From: Brachycybe producta
Lineage: Eukaryota > Arthropoda > Diplopoda > Playtdesmida > Andrognathidae
Reading direction: 5' to 3'
Assembly (NCBI GenBank): GCA_036925085.1
Contig: JAUPFP010000057.1
Location: 248,001-312,000, forward strand
DNA: 64,000 nt
In this document: piece after piece, positions 27,401-41,800 of the stretch
Layout: each line of letters opens with the position of its first letter
Position numbering within the stretch: position 1 is the stretch's first letter
Translations under genes and position numbers: made by a program
Notes under the pieces: generated by a model
Database searches by the model: none
What the model saw: only the letters and a program-made list of their open reading frames with translations
What the model was told of the DNA's origin: nothing

Positions 27401-30400
27401 ACAAAAAAAAAACGTGGTTTTCACAAAATGTAACATAACCAAAAAACTACTTGAGATATTTTGAAACTGATTTCACCAGTGTGTTCAGAATCAAAAAATC
27501 TATAAGAATCTTTAAAAAATTCATTTTTTGGTTAAAGTAAACCTAACAATAATTAACAAAAAAACGATACATTTCGTTTTTAATTAACAAATAAAGAAAA
27601 AAACATGGTTTTTACAAAATGTAACATAACCAAAAAACTACTTGAGATATTTTGAAACTGATTTTACCAGTCTGTTCAGAATCAAAAAATCTGTAAGATT
27701 CTGTAAGAAATTCATTTGTTAGTTAAAGGAAATCTAACAATAATTAACAAAAAACGATACATTTGGTTTGTAATTAACAAACAAAGAAAAAAACATGGTT
27801 TTCACAAAATGTAACATAACCAAAAAACTACTTGAGATATTTTGAAACTGATTTCACCAGTGTGTTCAGAATCAAAAAATCTATAAGAATCAGTAAGAAA
27901 TTCATTTGTTAGTTAAAGTAAATCTAACAATAATTAACAAAAAACAATACATTTGGTTTTTAATTAACAAACAAAGAAAAAAACATGGTTTTCACAAAAT
28001 GTAACATAACCAAAAAACTACTTGAGATATTTTGAAACTGATTTCACCAGTGTGTTCAGAATCAAAAAATCTATAAGAATCTTTAAAAAATTCATTTTTT
28101 GGTTAAAGTAAACCTAACAATAATTAACAAAAAAACGATACATTTCGTTTTTAATTAACAAATAAAGAAAAAAACATGGTTTTTACAAAATGTAACATAA
28201 CTAAAAAACTACTTGAGATATTTTGAAACTGATTTTACCAGTCTGTTCAGAATCAAAAAATCTGTAAGATTCTGTAAGAAATTCATTTGTTAGTTAAAGT
28301 AAATCTAACAATAATTAAAAAACGATACATTTCGTTTTTAATTAACAAACAAAAAAAAAACGTGGTTTTCACAAAATGTAACATAACCAAAAAACTACTT
28401 GAGATATTTTGAAACTGATTTTACCAGTCTGTTCAGAATCAAAAAATCTGTAAGATTCTGTAAGAAATTCATTTGTTAGTTAAAGGAAATCTAACAATAA
28501 TTAACAAAAAACGATACATTTGGTTTGTAATTAACAAACAAAGAAAAAAACATGGTTTTCACAAAATGTAACATAACCAAAAAACTACTTGAGATATTTT
28601 GAAACTGATTTCAGCTGTGTGTTCAGAATCAAAAAATCTATAAGAATCAGTAAGAAATTCATTTGTTAGTTAAAGTAAATCTAACAATAATTAACAAAAA
28701 ACGATACATTTCGTTTTTAATTAACAAACAAAAAAAAATGTTGTTTTCACAAAATGTAACTTAACCATAAAACTACTTGAGATATTTTGAAACTGATTTC
28801 ATCAGTGTGTTCAGAATCAAAAAATCTATAAGAATCTTTAAAAAATTCATTTTTTGGTTAAAGTAAACCTAACAATAATTAACAAAAAAACGATACATTT
28901 CGTTTTTAATTAACAAACAAAAAAAAAACGTGGTTTTCACAAAATGTAACATAACCAAAAAACTACTTGAGATATTTTGAAACTGATTTCACCAGTGTGT
29001 TCAGAATCAAAAAATCTGTAAGAATCTGTAAGAAATTCATTTGTTAGTTAAAGTAAATCTAACAATAATTAACAAAAAACGATACATTTCGTTTTTAATT
29101 AACAAATAAAGAAAAAAACATGGTTTTTACAAAATGTAACATAACTAAAAAACTACTTGAGATATTTTGAAACTGATTTTACCAGTCTGTTCAGAATCAA
29201 AAAATCTGTAAGATTCTGTAAGAAATTCATTTTTTTGTTAAAGTAAACCTTACAATAATTAACAAAAAATGATACATTTCGTTTTTAATTAACAAACAAA
29301 AAAAAACGTGGTTTTCACAAAATGTAACATAACCAAAAAACTACTTGAGATATTTTGAAACTGATTTCACCAGTGTGTTCAGAATCAAAAAATCTATAAG
29401 AATCAGTAAGAAATTCATTTGTTAGTTAAAGTAAATCTAACAATAATTAAAAAACGATACATTTCGTTTTTAATTAACAAACAAAAAAAAACGTGGTTTT
29501 CACAAAATGTAACATAACCAAAAAACTACTTGAGATATTTTGAAACTGATTTTACCAGTCTGTTCAGAATCAAAAAATCTGTAAGATTCTGTAAGAAATT
29601 CATTTGTTAGTTAAAGTAAATCTAACAATAATTAACAAAAAACGATACATTTGGTTTGTAATTAACAAACAAAGAAAAAAACATGGTTTTCACAAAATGT
29701 AACATAACCAAAAAACTACTTGAGATATTTTGAAACTGATTTCAGCTGTGTGTTCAGAATCAAAAAATCTATAAGAATCAGTAAGAAATTCATTTGTTAG
29801 TTAAAGTAAATCTAACAATAATTAACAAAAAACGATACATTTCGTTTTTAATTAACAAACAAAAAAAAATGTTTTCACAAAATGTAACTTAACCATAAAA
29901 CTACTTGAGATATTTTGAAACTGATTTCATCAGTGTTCAGAATCAAAAAATCTATAAGAATCTTTAAAAAATTCATTTTTTGGTTAAAGTAAACCTAACA
30001 ATAATTAACAAAAAAACGATACATTTCGTTTTTAATTAACAAACAAAAAAAAAACGTGGTTTTCACAAAATGTAACATAACCAAAAAACTACTTGAGATA
30101 TTTTGAAACTGATTTCACCAGTGTGTTCAGAATCAAAAAATCTATAAGAATCTTTAAAAAATTCATTTTTTGGTTAAAGTAAACCTAACAATAATTAACA
30201 AAAAAACGATACATTTCGTTTTTAATTAACAAACAAAAAAAAAACGTGGTTTTCACAAAATGTAACATAACCAAAAAACTACTTGAGATATTTTGAAACT
30301 GATTTCATCAGTGTGTTCAGAATCAAAAAATCTATAAGAATCTTTAAAAAATTCATTTTTTGGTTAAAGTAAACCTAACAATAATTAACAAAAAAACGAT

Positions 30401-33400
30401 ACATTTCGTTTTTAATTAACAAATAAAGAAAAAAACATGGTTTTTACAAAATGTAACATAACCAAAAAACTACTTGAGATATTTTGAAACTGATTTCAGC
30501 TGTGTGTTCAGAATCAAAAAATCTATAAGAATCAGTAAGAAATTCATTTGTTAGTTAAAGTAAATCTAACAATAATTAACAAAAAACGATACATTTCGTT
30601 TTTAATTAACAAACAAAAAAAAATGTTGTTTTCACAAAATGTAACTTAACCATAAAACTACTTGAGATATTTTGAAACTGATTTCATCAGTGTGTTCAGA
30701 ATCAAAAAATCTATAAGAATCTTTAAAAAATTCATTTTTTGGTTAAAGTAAACCTAACAATAATTAACAAAAAAACGATACATTTCGTTTTTAATTAACA
30801 AACAAAAAAAAAACGTGGTTTTCACAAAATGTAACATAACCAAAAAACTACTTGAGATATTTTGAAACTGATTTCATCAGTGTGTTCAGAATCAAAAAAT
30901 CTATAAGAATCTTTAAAAAATTCATTTTTTGGTTAAAGTAAACCTAACAATAATTAACAAAAAAACGATACATTTCGTTTTTAATTAACAAATAAAGAAA
31001 AAAACATGGTTTTTACAAAATGTAACATAACCAAAAAACTACTTGAGATATTTTGAAACTGATTTCAGCTGTGTGTTCAGAATCAAAAAATCTATAAGAA
31101 TCAGTAAGAAATTCATTTGTTAGTTAAAGTAAATCTAACAATAATTAACAAAAAACGATACATTTCGTTTTTAATTAACAAACAAAAAAAAATGTTGTTT
31201 TCACAAAATGTAACTTAACCATAAAACTACTTGAGATATTTTGAAACTGATTTCATCAGTGTGTTCAGAATCAAAAAATCTATAAGAATCTTTAAAAAAT
31301 TCATTTTTTGGTTAAAGTAAACCTAACAATAATTAACAAAAAAACGATACATTTCGTTTTTAATTAACAAACAAAAAAAAAACGTGGTTTTCACAAAATG
31401 TAACATAACCAAAAAACTACTTGAGATATTTTGAAACTGATTTCACCAGTGTGTTCAGAATCAAAAAATCTGTAAGAATCTGTAAGAAATTCATTTGTTA
31501 GTTAAAGTAAATCTAACAATAATTAACAAAAAACGATACATTTGGTTTTTAATTAACAAACAAAGAAAAAAACATGGTTTTCACAAAATGTAACATAACC
31601 AAAAAACTACTTGAGATATTTTGAAACTGATTTCACCAGTGTGTTCAGAATCAAAAAATCTATAAGAATCTTTAAAAAATTCATTTTTTGGTTAAAGTAA
31701 ACCTAACAATAATTAACAAAAAAACGATACATTTCGTTTTTAATTAACAAATAAAGAAAAAAACATGGTTTTTACAAAATGTAACATAACCAAAAAACTA
31801 CTTGAGATATTTTGAAACTGATTTTACCAGTCTGTTCAGAATCAAAAAATCTGTAAGATTCTGTAAGAAATTCATTTGTTAGTTAAAGGAAATCTAACAA
31901 TAATTAACAAAAAACGATACATTTGGTTTGTAATTAACAAACAAAGAAAAAAACATGGTTTTCACAAAATGTAACATAACCAAAAAACTACTTGAGATAT
32001 TTTGAAACTGATTTCACCAGTGTGTTCAGAATCAAAAAATCTGTAAGAATCTGTAAGAAATTCATTTGTTAGTTAAAGTAAATCTAACAATAATTAACAA
32101 AAAACGATACAATTGGTTTTTAATTAACAAACAAAGAAAAAAACATGGTTTTCACAAAATGTAACATAACCAAAAAACTACTTGAGATATTTTGAAACTG
32201 ATTTCACCAGTGTGTTCAGAATCAAAAAATCTATAAGAATCTTTAAAAAATTCATTTTTTGGTTAAAGTAAACCTAACAATAATTAACAAAAAAACGATA
32301 CATTTCGTTTTTAATTAACAAACAAAAAAAAAACGTGGTTTTCACAAAATGTAACATAACCAAAAAACTACTTGAGATATTTTGAAACTGATTTCACCAG
32401 GGTGTTCAGAATCAAAAAATCTATAAGAATCTTTAAAAAATTCATTTTTTGGTTAAAGTAAACCTAACAATAATTAACAAAAAAACGATACATTTCGTTT
32501 TTAATTAACAAACAAAAAAAAAACGTGGTTTTCACAAAATGTAACATAACCAAAAAACTACTTGAGATATTTTGAAACTGATTTCATCAGTGTGTTCAGA
32601 ATCAAAAAATCTATAAGAATCTTTAAAAAATTCATTTTTTGGTTAAAGTAAACCTAACAATAATTAACAAAAAAACGATACATTTCGTTTTTAATTAACA
32701 AACAAAAAAAAAACGTGGTTTTCACAAAATGTAACATAACCAAAAAAGTACTTGAGATATTTTGAAACTGATTTCACCAGTGTGTTCAGAATCAAAAAAT
32801 CTGTAAGAATCTGTAAGAAATTCATTTGTTAGTTAAAGTAAATCTAACAATAATTAACAAAAAACGATACATTTGGTTTTTAATTAACAAACAAAGAAAA
32901 AAACATGGTTTTCACAAAATGTAACATAACCAAAAAACTACTTGAGATATTTTGAAACTGATTTCACCAGTGTGTTCAGAATCAAAAAATCTATAAGAAT
33001 CTTTAAAAAATTCATTTTTTGGTTAAAGTAAACCTAACAATAATTAACAAAAAAACGATACATTTCGTTTTTAATTAACAAATAAAGAAAAAAACATGGT
33101 TTTTACAAAATGTAACATAACTAAAAAACTACTTGAGATATTTTGAAACTGATTTTACCAGTCTGTTCAGAATCAAAAAATCTGTAAGATTCTGTAAGAA
33201 ATTCATTTTTTTGTTAAAGTAAACCTTACAATAATTAACAAAAAATGATACATTTCGTTTTTAATTAACAAACAAAAAAAAATGTTGTTTTCACAAAATG
33301 TAACTTAACCATAAAACTACTTGAGATATTTTGAAACTGATTTCATCAGTGTGTTCAGAATCAAAAAATCTATAAGAATCTTTAAAAAATTCATTTTTTG

Positions 33401-36400
33401 GTTAAAGTAAACCTAACAATAATTAACAAAAAAACGATACATTTCGTTTTTAATTAACAAACAAAAAAAAAACGTGGTTTTCACAAAATGTAACATAACC
33501 AAAAAACTACTTGAGATATTTTGAAACTGATTTCACCAGTGTGTTCAGAATCAAAAAATCTGTAAGAATCTGTAAGAAATTCATTTGTTAGTTAAAGTAA
33601 ATCTAACAATAATTAACAAAAAACGATACATTTGGTTTTTAATTAACAAACAAAGAAAAAAACATGGTTTTCACAAAATGTAACATAACCAAAAAACTAC
33701 TTGAGATATTTTGAAACTGATTTCACCAGTGTGTTCAGAATCAAAAAATCTATAAGAATCAGTAAGAAATTCATTTGTTAGTTAAAGTAAATCTAACAAT
33801 AATTAACAAAAAACGATACATTTCGTTTTTAATTAACAAACAAAAAAAAATGTTTTCACAAAATGTAACTTAACCATAAAACTACTTGAGATATTTTGAA
33901 ACTGATTTCATCAGTGTGTTCAGAATCAAAAAATCTATAAGAATCTTTAAAAAATTCATTTTTTGGTTAAAGTAAACCTAACAATAATTAACAAAAAAAC
34001 GATACATTTCGTTTTTAATTAACAAACAAAAAAAAAACGTGGTTTTCACAAAATGTAACATAACCAAAAAACTACTTGAGATATTTTGAAACTGATTACA
34101 CCAGTGTGTTCAGAATCAAAAAATCTATAAGATTCTGTAAGAAATTCATTTGTTAGTTAAAGGAAATCTAACAATAATTAACAAAAAACGATACATTTGG
34201 TTTGTAATTAACAAACAAAGAAAAAAACATGGTTTTCACAAAATGTAACATAACCAAAAAACTACTTGAGATATTTTGAAACTGATTTCACCAGTGTGTT
34301 CAGAATCAAAAAATCTATAAGAATCAGTAAGAAATTCATTTGTTAGTTAAAGTAAATCTAACAATAATTAACAAAAAACAATACATTTGGTTTTTAATTA
34401 ACAAACAAAGAAAAAAACATGGTTTTCACAAAATGTAACATAACCAAAAAACTACTTGAGATATTTTGAAACTGATTTCACCAGTGTGTTCAGAATCAAA
34501 AAATCTATAAGAATCTTTAAAAAATTCATTTTTTGGTTAAAGTAAACCTAACAATAATTAACAAAAAAACGATACATTTCGTTTTTAATTAACAAATAAA
34601 GAAAAAAACATGGTTTTTACAAAATGTAACATAACTAAAAAACTACTTGAGATATTTTGAAACTGATTTTACCAGTCTGTTCAGAATCAAAAAATCTGTA
34701 AGATTCTGTAAGAAATTCATTTTTTTGTTAAAGTAAACCTTACAATAATTAACAAAAAATGATACATTTCGTTTTTAATTAACAAACAAAAAAAAAACGT
34801 GGTTTTCACAAAATGTAACATAACCAAAAAACTACTTGAGATATTTTGAAACTGATTTCACCAGTGTGTTCAGAATCAAAAAATCTATAAGAATCAGTAA
34901 GAAATTCATTTGTTAGTTAAAGTAAATCTAACAATAATTAAAAAACGATACATTTCGTTTTTAATTAACAAACAAAAAAAAAACGTGGTTTTCACAAAAT
35001 GTAACATAACCAAAAAACTACTTGAGATATTTTGAAACTGATTTTACCAGTCTGTTCAGAATCAAAAAATCTGTAAGATTCTGTAAGAAATTCATTTGTT
35101 AGTTAAAGGAAATCTAACAATAATTAACAAAAAACGATACATTTGGTTTGTAATTAACAAACAAAGAAAAAAACATGGTTTTCACAAAATGTAACATAAC
35201 CAAAAAACTACTTGAGATATTTTGAAACTGATTTCAGCTGTGTGTTCAGAATCAAAAAATCTATAAGAATCAGTAAGAAATTCATTTGTTAGTTAAAGTA
35301 AATCTAACAATAATTAACAAAAAACGATACATTTCGTTTTTAATTAACAAACAAAAAAAAATGTTGTTTTCACAAAATGTAACTTAACCATAAAACTACT
35401 TGAGATATTTTGAAACTGATTTCATCAGTGTGTTCAGAATCAAAAAATCTATAAGAATCTTTAAAAAATTCATTTTTTGGTTAAAGTAAACCTAACAATA
35501 ATTAACAAAAAAACGATACATTTCGTTTTTAATTAACAAACAAAAAAAAAACGTGGTTTTCACAAAATGTAACATAACCAAAAAACTACTTGAGATATTT
35601 TGAAACTGATTTCACCAGTGTGTTCAGAATCAAAAAATCTGTAAGAATCTGTAAGAAATTCATTTGTTAGTTAAAGTAAATCTAACAATAATTAACAAAA
35701 AACGATACATTTCGTTTTTAATTAACAAATAAAGAAAAAAACATGGTTTTTACAAAATGTAACATAACTAAAAAACTACTTGAGATATTTTGAAACTGAT
35801 TTTACCAGTCTGTTCAGAATCAAAAAATCTGTAAGATTCTGTAAGAAATTCATTTTTTTGTTAAAGTAAACCTTACAATAATTAACAAAAAATGATACAT
35901 TTCGTTTTTAATTAACAAACAAAAAAAAACGTGGTTTTCACAAAATGTAACATAACCAAAAAACTACTTGAGATATTTTGAAACTGATTTCACCAGTGTG
36001 TTCAGAATCAAAAAATCTATAAGAATCAGTAAGAAATTCATTTGTTAGTTAAAGTAAATCTAACAATAATTAAAAAACGATACATTTCGTTTTTAATTAA
36101 CAAACAAAAAAAAACGTGGTTTTCACAAAATGTAACATAACCAAAAAACTACTTGAGATATTTTGAAACTGATTTTACCAGTCTGTTCAGAATCAAAAAA
36201 TCTGTAAGATTCTGTAAGAAATTCATTTGTTAGTTAAAGTAAATCTAACAATAATTAACAAAAAACGATACATTTGGTTTGTAATTAACAAACAAAGAAA
36301 AAAACATGGTTTTCACAAAATGTAACATAACCAAAAAACTACTTGAGATATTTTGAAACTGATTTCAGCTGTGTGTTCAGAATCAAAAAATCTATAAGAA

Positions 36401-38820
36401 TCAGTAAGAAATTCATTTGTTAGTTAAAGTAAATCTAACAATAATTAACAAAAAACGATACATTTCGTTTTTAATTAACAAACAAAAAAAAATGTTTTCA
36501 CAAAATGTAACTTAACCATAAAACTACTTGAGATATTTTGAAACTGATTTCATCAGTGTTCAGAATCAAAAAATCTATAAGAATCTTTAAAAAATTCATT
36601 TTTTGGTTAAAGTAAACCTAACAATAATTAACAAAAAAACGATACATTTCGTTTTTAATTAACAAACAAAAAAAAAACGTGGTTTTCACAAAATGTAACA
36701 TAACCAAAAAACTACTTGAGATATTTTGAAACTGATTTCACCAGTGTGTTCAGAATCAAAAAATCTGTAAGAATCTGTAAGAAATTCATTTGTTAGTTAA
36801 AGTAAATCTAACAATAATTAACAAAAAACGATACATTTGGTTTTTAATTAACAAACAAAGAAAAAAACATGGTTTTCACAAAATGTAACATAACCAAAAA
36901 ACTACTTGAGATATTTTGAAACTGATTTCACCAGTGTGTTCAGAATCAAAAAATCTATAAGAATATGTAAGAAATTCATTTTTTGGTTAAAGTAAACCTA
37001 ACAATAATTAACAAAAAAACGATACATTTCGTTTTTAATTAACAAACAAAGAAAAAAACATGGTTTTTACAAATTGTAACATAACCAAAAAACTACTTGA
37101 GATATTTTGAAACTGATTTCAGCAGTGTGTTCAGAATCAAAAAATCTATAAAAATATGTAAGAAATTCATTTTTTTGTTAAAGTAAACCTAACAATAATT
37201 AACAAAAAATGATACATTTCATTTTTAATTAACAAACAAAGAAAAAAACATGGTTTTCACAAAATGTAACATAACCAAAAAACTACTTAAGATATTTTGA
37301 AACTGATTTCAGCAGTGTGTTCAGAATCAAAAAATCTATAAGAATCAGTAAGAAATTCATTTGTTAGTTAAAGTAAATCTAACAATAATTAACAAAAAAC
37401 GATACATTTCTTTTTTAATTAACAAACAAAGAAAAAAACATGGTTTTTACAAAATGTAACATAACCAAAAAACTACTTGAGATATTTTGAAACTGATTTC
37501 AGCAGTGTGTTCAGAATCAAAAAATCTATAAGAATATGTAAGAAATTCATTTTTTGGTTAAAGTAAACCTAACAATAATTAACAAAAAAACGATACATTT
37601 CGTTTTTAATTAACAAACAAAGAAAAAAACATGGTTTTTACAAAATGTAACATAACCAAAAAACTACTTGAGATATTTTGAAACTGATTTCAGCAGTGTG
37701 TTCAGAATCAAAAAATCTATAAAAATATGTAAGAAATTCATTTTTTGGTTAAAGTAAACCTAACAATAATTAACAAAAAAACGATACATTTCGTTTTTAA
37801 TTAACAAATAAAGAAAAAAACATGGTTTTTACAAAATGTAACATAACTAAAAAACTACTTGAGATATTTTGAAACTGATTTTACCAGTCTGTTCAGAATC
37901 AAAAAATCTGTAAGATTCTGTAAGAAATTCATTTTTTTGTTAAAGTAAACCTTACAATAATTAACAAAAAATGATACATTTCGTTTTTAATTAACAAACA
38001 AAAAAAAATGTTGTTTTCACAAAATGTAACTTAACCATAAAACTACTTGAGATATTTTGAAACTGATTTCATCAGTGTGTTCAGAATCAAAAAATCTATA
38101 AGAATCTTTAAAAAATTCATTTTTTGGTTAAAGTAAACCTAACAATAATTAACAAAAAAACGATACATTTCGTTTTTAATTAACAAACAAAAAAAAAACG
38201 TGGTTTTCACAAAATGTAACATAACCAAAAAACTACTTGAGATATTTTGAAACTGATTTCACCAGTGTGTTCAGAATCAAAAAATCTGTAAGAATCTGTA
38301 AGAAATTCATTTGTTAGTTAAAGTAAATCTAACAATAATTAACAAAAAACGATACATTTGGTTTTTAATTAACAAACAAAGAAAAAAACATGGTTTTCAC
38401 AAAATGTAACATAACCAAAAAACTACTTGAGATATTTTGAAACTGATTTCACCAGTGTGTTCAGAATCAAAAAATCTATAAGAATCAGTAAAAAATTCGT
38501 TTGTTAGTTAAAGTAAATCTAACAATAATTAACAAAAAATGATACATTTCGTTTTTAATTAACAAACAAAAAAAAAAAACGTGGTTTTCACAAAATGTAA
38601 CATAACCAAAAAACTACTTGAGATATTTTGAAACTGATTTCACCAGTGTGTTCAGAATCAAAAAATCTATAAGAATCAGTAAGAAATTCATTTGTTAGTT
38701 AAAGTAAATCTAACAATAATTAACAAAAAACGATACATTTCGTTTTTAATTAACAAACAAAAAAAAATGTTTTCACAAAATGTAACTTAACCATAAAACT
38801 ACTTGAGATATTTTGAAACT
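24430..38820 (+). repeat. Higher-order block 1 of the satellite (~14.4 kb, ~76 monomers)
   Basis: Rare variants recur in the next block at a constant offset of 14,385 bp: TTCAGCTGTG (24438 and 38823), AAGGAAATCT (25261 and 39646), the only CACGTG-bearing monomers (25897 and 40282) and AAAGTACTTG (a at 26122 and 40507). After a net gain of two monomers in block 2, further markers are offset by 14,764 bp: AAAGTACTTG (32747 and 47511) and TTTCATTTTT (gatac at 37211 and 51975). The upstream limit is where the match to 38.8 kb stops, about 24.4 kb. Confidence 0.75.
36960..37830 (+). repeat. Distinct satellite subtype cassette (AGCAGT / AATATGTAAG), copy 1
   Basis: Four consecutive monomers carry TTTCAGCAGTG, and several carry AATATGTAAG instead of the CTTTAAAAAA, CTGTAAG or CAGTAAG forms. 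One has TTTCATTTTT and one TTTCTTTTTT in place of the TCG box. Copies lie at about 51724-52590 and 56646-57420. Copy 1 alone has CTACTTAAG at about 37288. Confidence 0.7.
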
Positions 38821-41800
38821 GATTTCAGCTGTGTGTTCAGAATCAAAAAATCTATAAGAATCAGTAAGAAATTCATTTGTTAGTTAAAGTAAATCTAACA
38901 ATAATTAACAAAAAACGATACATTTCGTTTTTAATTAACAAACAAAAAAAAATGTTGTTTTCACAAAATGTAACTTAACCATAAAACTACTTGAGATATT
39001 TTGAAACTGATTTCATCAGTGTGTTCAGAATCAAAAAATCTATAAGAATCTTTAAAAAATTCATTTTTTGGTTAAAGTAAACCTAACAATAATTAACAAA
39101 AAAACGATACATTTCGTTTTTAATTAACAAACAAAAAAAAAACGTGGTTTTCACAAAATGTAACATAACCAAAAAACTACTTGAGATATTTTGAAACTGA
39201 TTTCACCAGTGTGTTCAGAATCAAAAAATCTGTAAGAATCTGTAAGAAATTCATTTGTTAGTTAAAGTAAATCTAACAATAATTAACAAAAAACGATACA
39301 TTTGGTTTTTAATTAACAAACAAAGAAAAAAACATGGTTTTCACAAAATGTAACATAACCAAAAAACTACTTGAGATATTTTGAAACTGATTTCACCAGT
39401 GTGTTCAGAATCAAAAAATCTATAAGAATCTTTAAAAAATTCATTTTTTGGTTAAAGTAAACCTAACAATAATTAACAAAAAAACGATACATTTCGTTTT
39501 TAATTAACAAATAAAGAAAAAAACATGGTTTTTACAAAATGTAACATAACCAAAAAACTACTTGAGATATTTTGAAACTGATTTTACCAGTCTGTTCAGA
39601 ATCAAAAAATCTGTAAGATTCTGTAAGAAATTCATTTGTTAGTTAAAGGAAATCTAACAATAATTAACAAAAAACGATACATTTGGTTTGTAATTAACAA
39701 ACAAAGAAAAAAACATGGTTTTCACAAAATGTAACATAACCAAAAAACTACTTGAGATATTTTGAAACTGATTTCACCAGTGTGTTCAGAATCAAAAAAT
39801 CTGTAAGAATCTGTAAGAAATTCATTTGTTAGTTAAAGTAAATCTAACAATAATTAACAAAAAACGATACATTTGGTTTTTAATTAACAAACAAAGAAAA
39901 AAACATGGTTTTCACAAAATGTAACATAACCAAAAAACTACTTGAGATATTTTGAAACTGATTTCACCAGTGTGTTCAGAATCAAAAAATCTATAAGAAT
40001 CTTTAAAAAATTCATTTTTTGGTTAAAGTAAACCTAACAATAATTAACAAAAAAACGATACATTTCGTTTTTAATTAACAAACAAAAAAAAAACGTGGTT
40101 TTCACAAAATGTAACATAACCAAAAAACTACTTGAGATATTTTGAAACTGATTTCACCAGTGTGTTCAGAATCAAAAAATCTATAAGAATCTTTAAAAAA
40201 TTCATTTTTTGGTTAAAGTAAACCTAACAATAATTAACAAAAAAACGATACATTTCGTTTTTAATTAACAAACAAAAAAAACACGTGGTTTTCACAAAAT
40301 GTAACATAACCAAAAAACTACTTGAGATATTTTGAAACTGATTTCATCAGTGTGTTCAGAATCAAAAAATCTATAAGAATCTTTAAAAAATTCATTTTTT
40401 GGTTAAAGTAAACCTAACAATAATTAACAAAAAAACGATACATTTCGTTTTTAATTAACAAACAAAAAAAAAACGTGGTTTTCACAAAATGTAACATAAC
40501 CAAAAAAGTACTTGAGATATTTTGAAACTGATTTCACCAGTGTGTTCAGAATCAAAAAATCTGTAAGAATCTGTAAGAAATTCATTTGTTAGTTAAAGTA
40601 AATCTAACAATAATTAACAAAAAACGATACATTTGGTTTTTAATTAACAAACAAAGAAAAAAACATGGTTTTCACAAAATGTAACATAACCAAAAAACTA
40701 CTTGAGATATTTTGAAACTGATTTCACCAGTGTGTTCAGAATCAAAAAATCTATAAGAATCTTTAAAAAATTCATTTTTTGGTTAAAGTAAACCTAACAA
40801 TAATTAACAAAAAAACGATACATTTCGTTTTTAATTAACAAATAAAGAAAAAAACATGGTTTTTACAAAATGTAACATAACTAAAAAACTACTTGAGATA
40901 TTTTGAAACTGATTTTACCAGTCTGTTCAGAATCAAAAAATCTGTAAGATTCTGTAAGAAATTCATTTTTTTGTTACAGTAAACCTTACAATAATTAACA
41001 AAAAATGATACATTTCGTTTTTAATTAACAAACAAAAAAAAATGTTGTTTTCACAAAATGTAACTTAACCATAAAACTACTTGAGATATTTTGAAACTGA
41101 TTTCATCAGTATGTTCAGAATCAAAAAATCTATAAGAATCTTTAAAAAATTCATTTTTTGGTTAAAGTAAACCTAACAATAATTAACAAAAAAACGATAC
41201 ATTTCGTTTTTAATTAACAAACAAAAAAAAAACGTGGTTTTCACAAAATGTAACATAACCAAAAAACTACTTGAGATATTTTGAAACTGATTTCACCAGT
41301 GTGTTCAGAATCAAAAAATCTGTAAGAATCTGTAAGAAATTCATTTGTTAGTTAAAGTAAATCTAACAATAATTAACAAAAAATGATACATTTCGTTTTT
41401 AATTAACAAACAAAAAAAAAAACGTGGTTTTCACAAAATGTAACATAACCAAAAAACTACTTGAGATATTTTGAAACTGATTTCACCAGTGTGTTCAGAA
41501 TCAAAAAATCTATAAGAATCAGTAAGAAATTCATTTGTTAGTTAAAGTAAATCTAACAATAATTAACAAAAAACGATACATTTCGTTTTTAATTAACAAA
41601 CAAAAAAAAATGTTTTCACAAAATGTAACTTAACCATAAAACTACTTGAGATATTTTGAAACTGATTTCATCAGTGTGTTCAGAATCAAAAAATCTATAA
41701 GAATCTTTAAAAAATTCATTTTTTGGTTAAAGTAAACCTAACAATAATTAACAAAAAAACGATACATTTCGTTTTTAATTAACAAACAAAAAAAAAACGT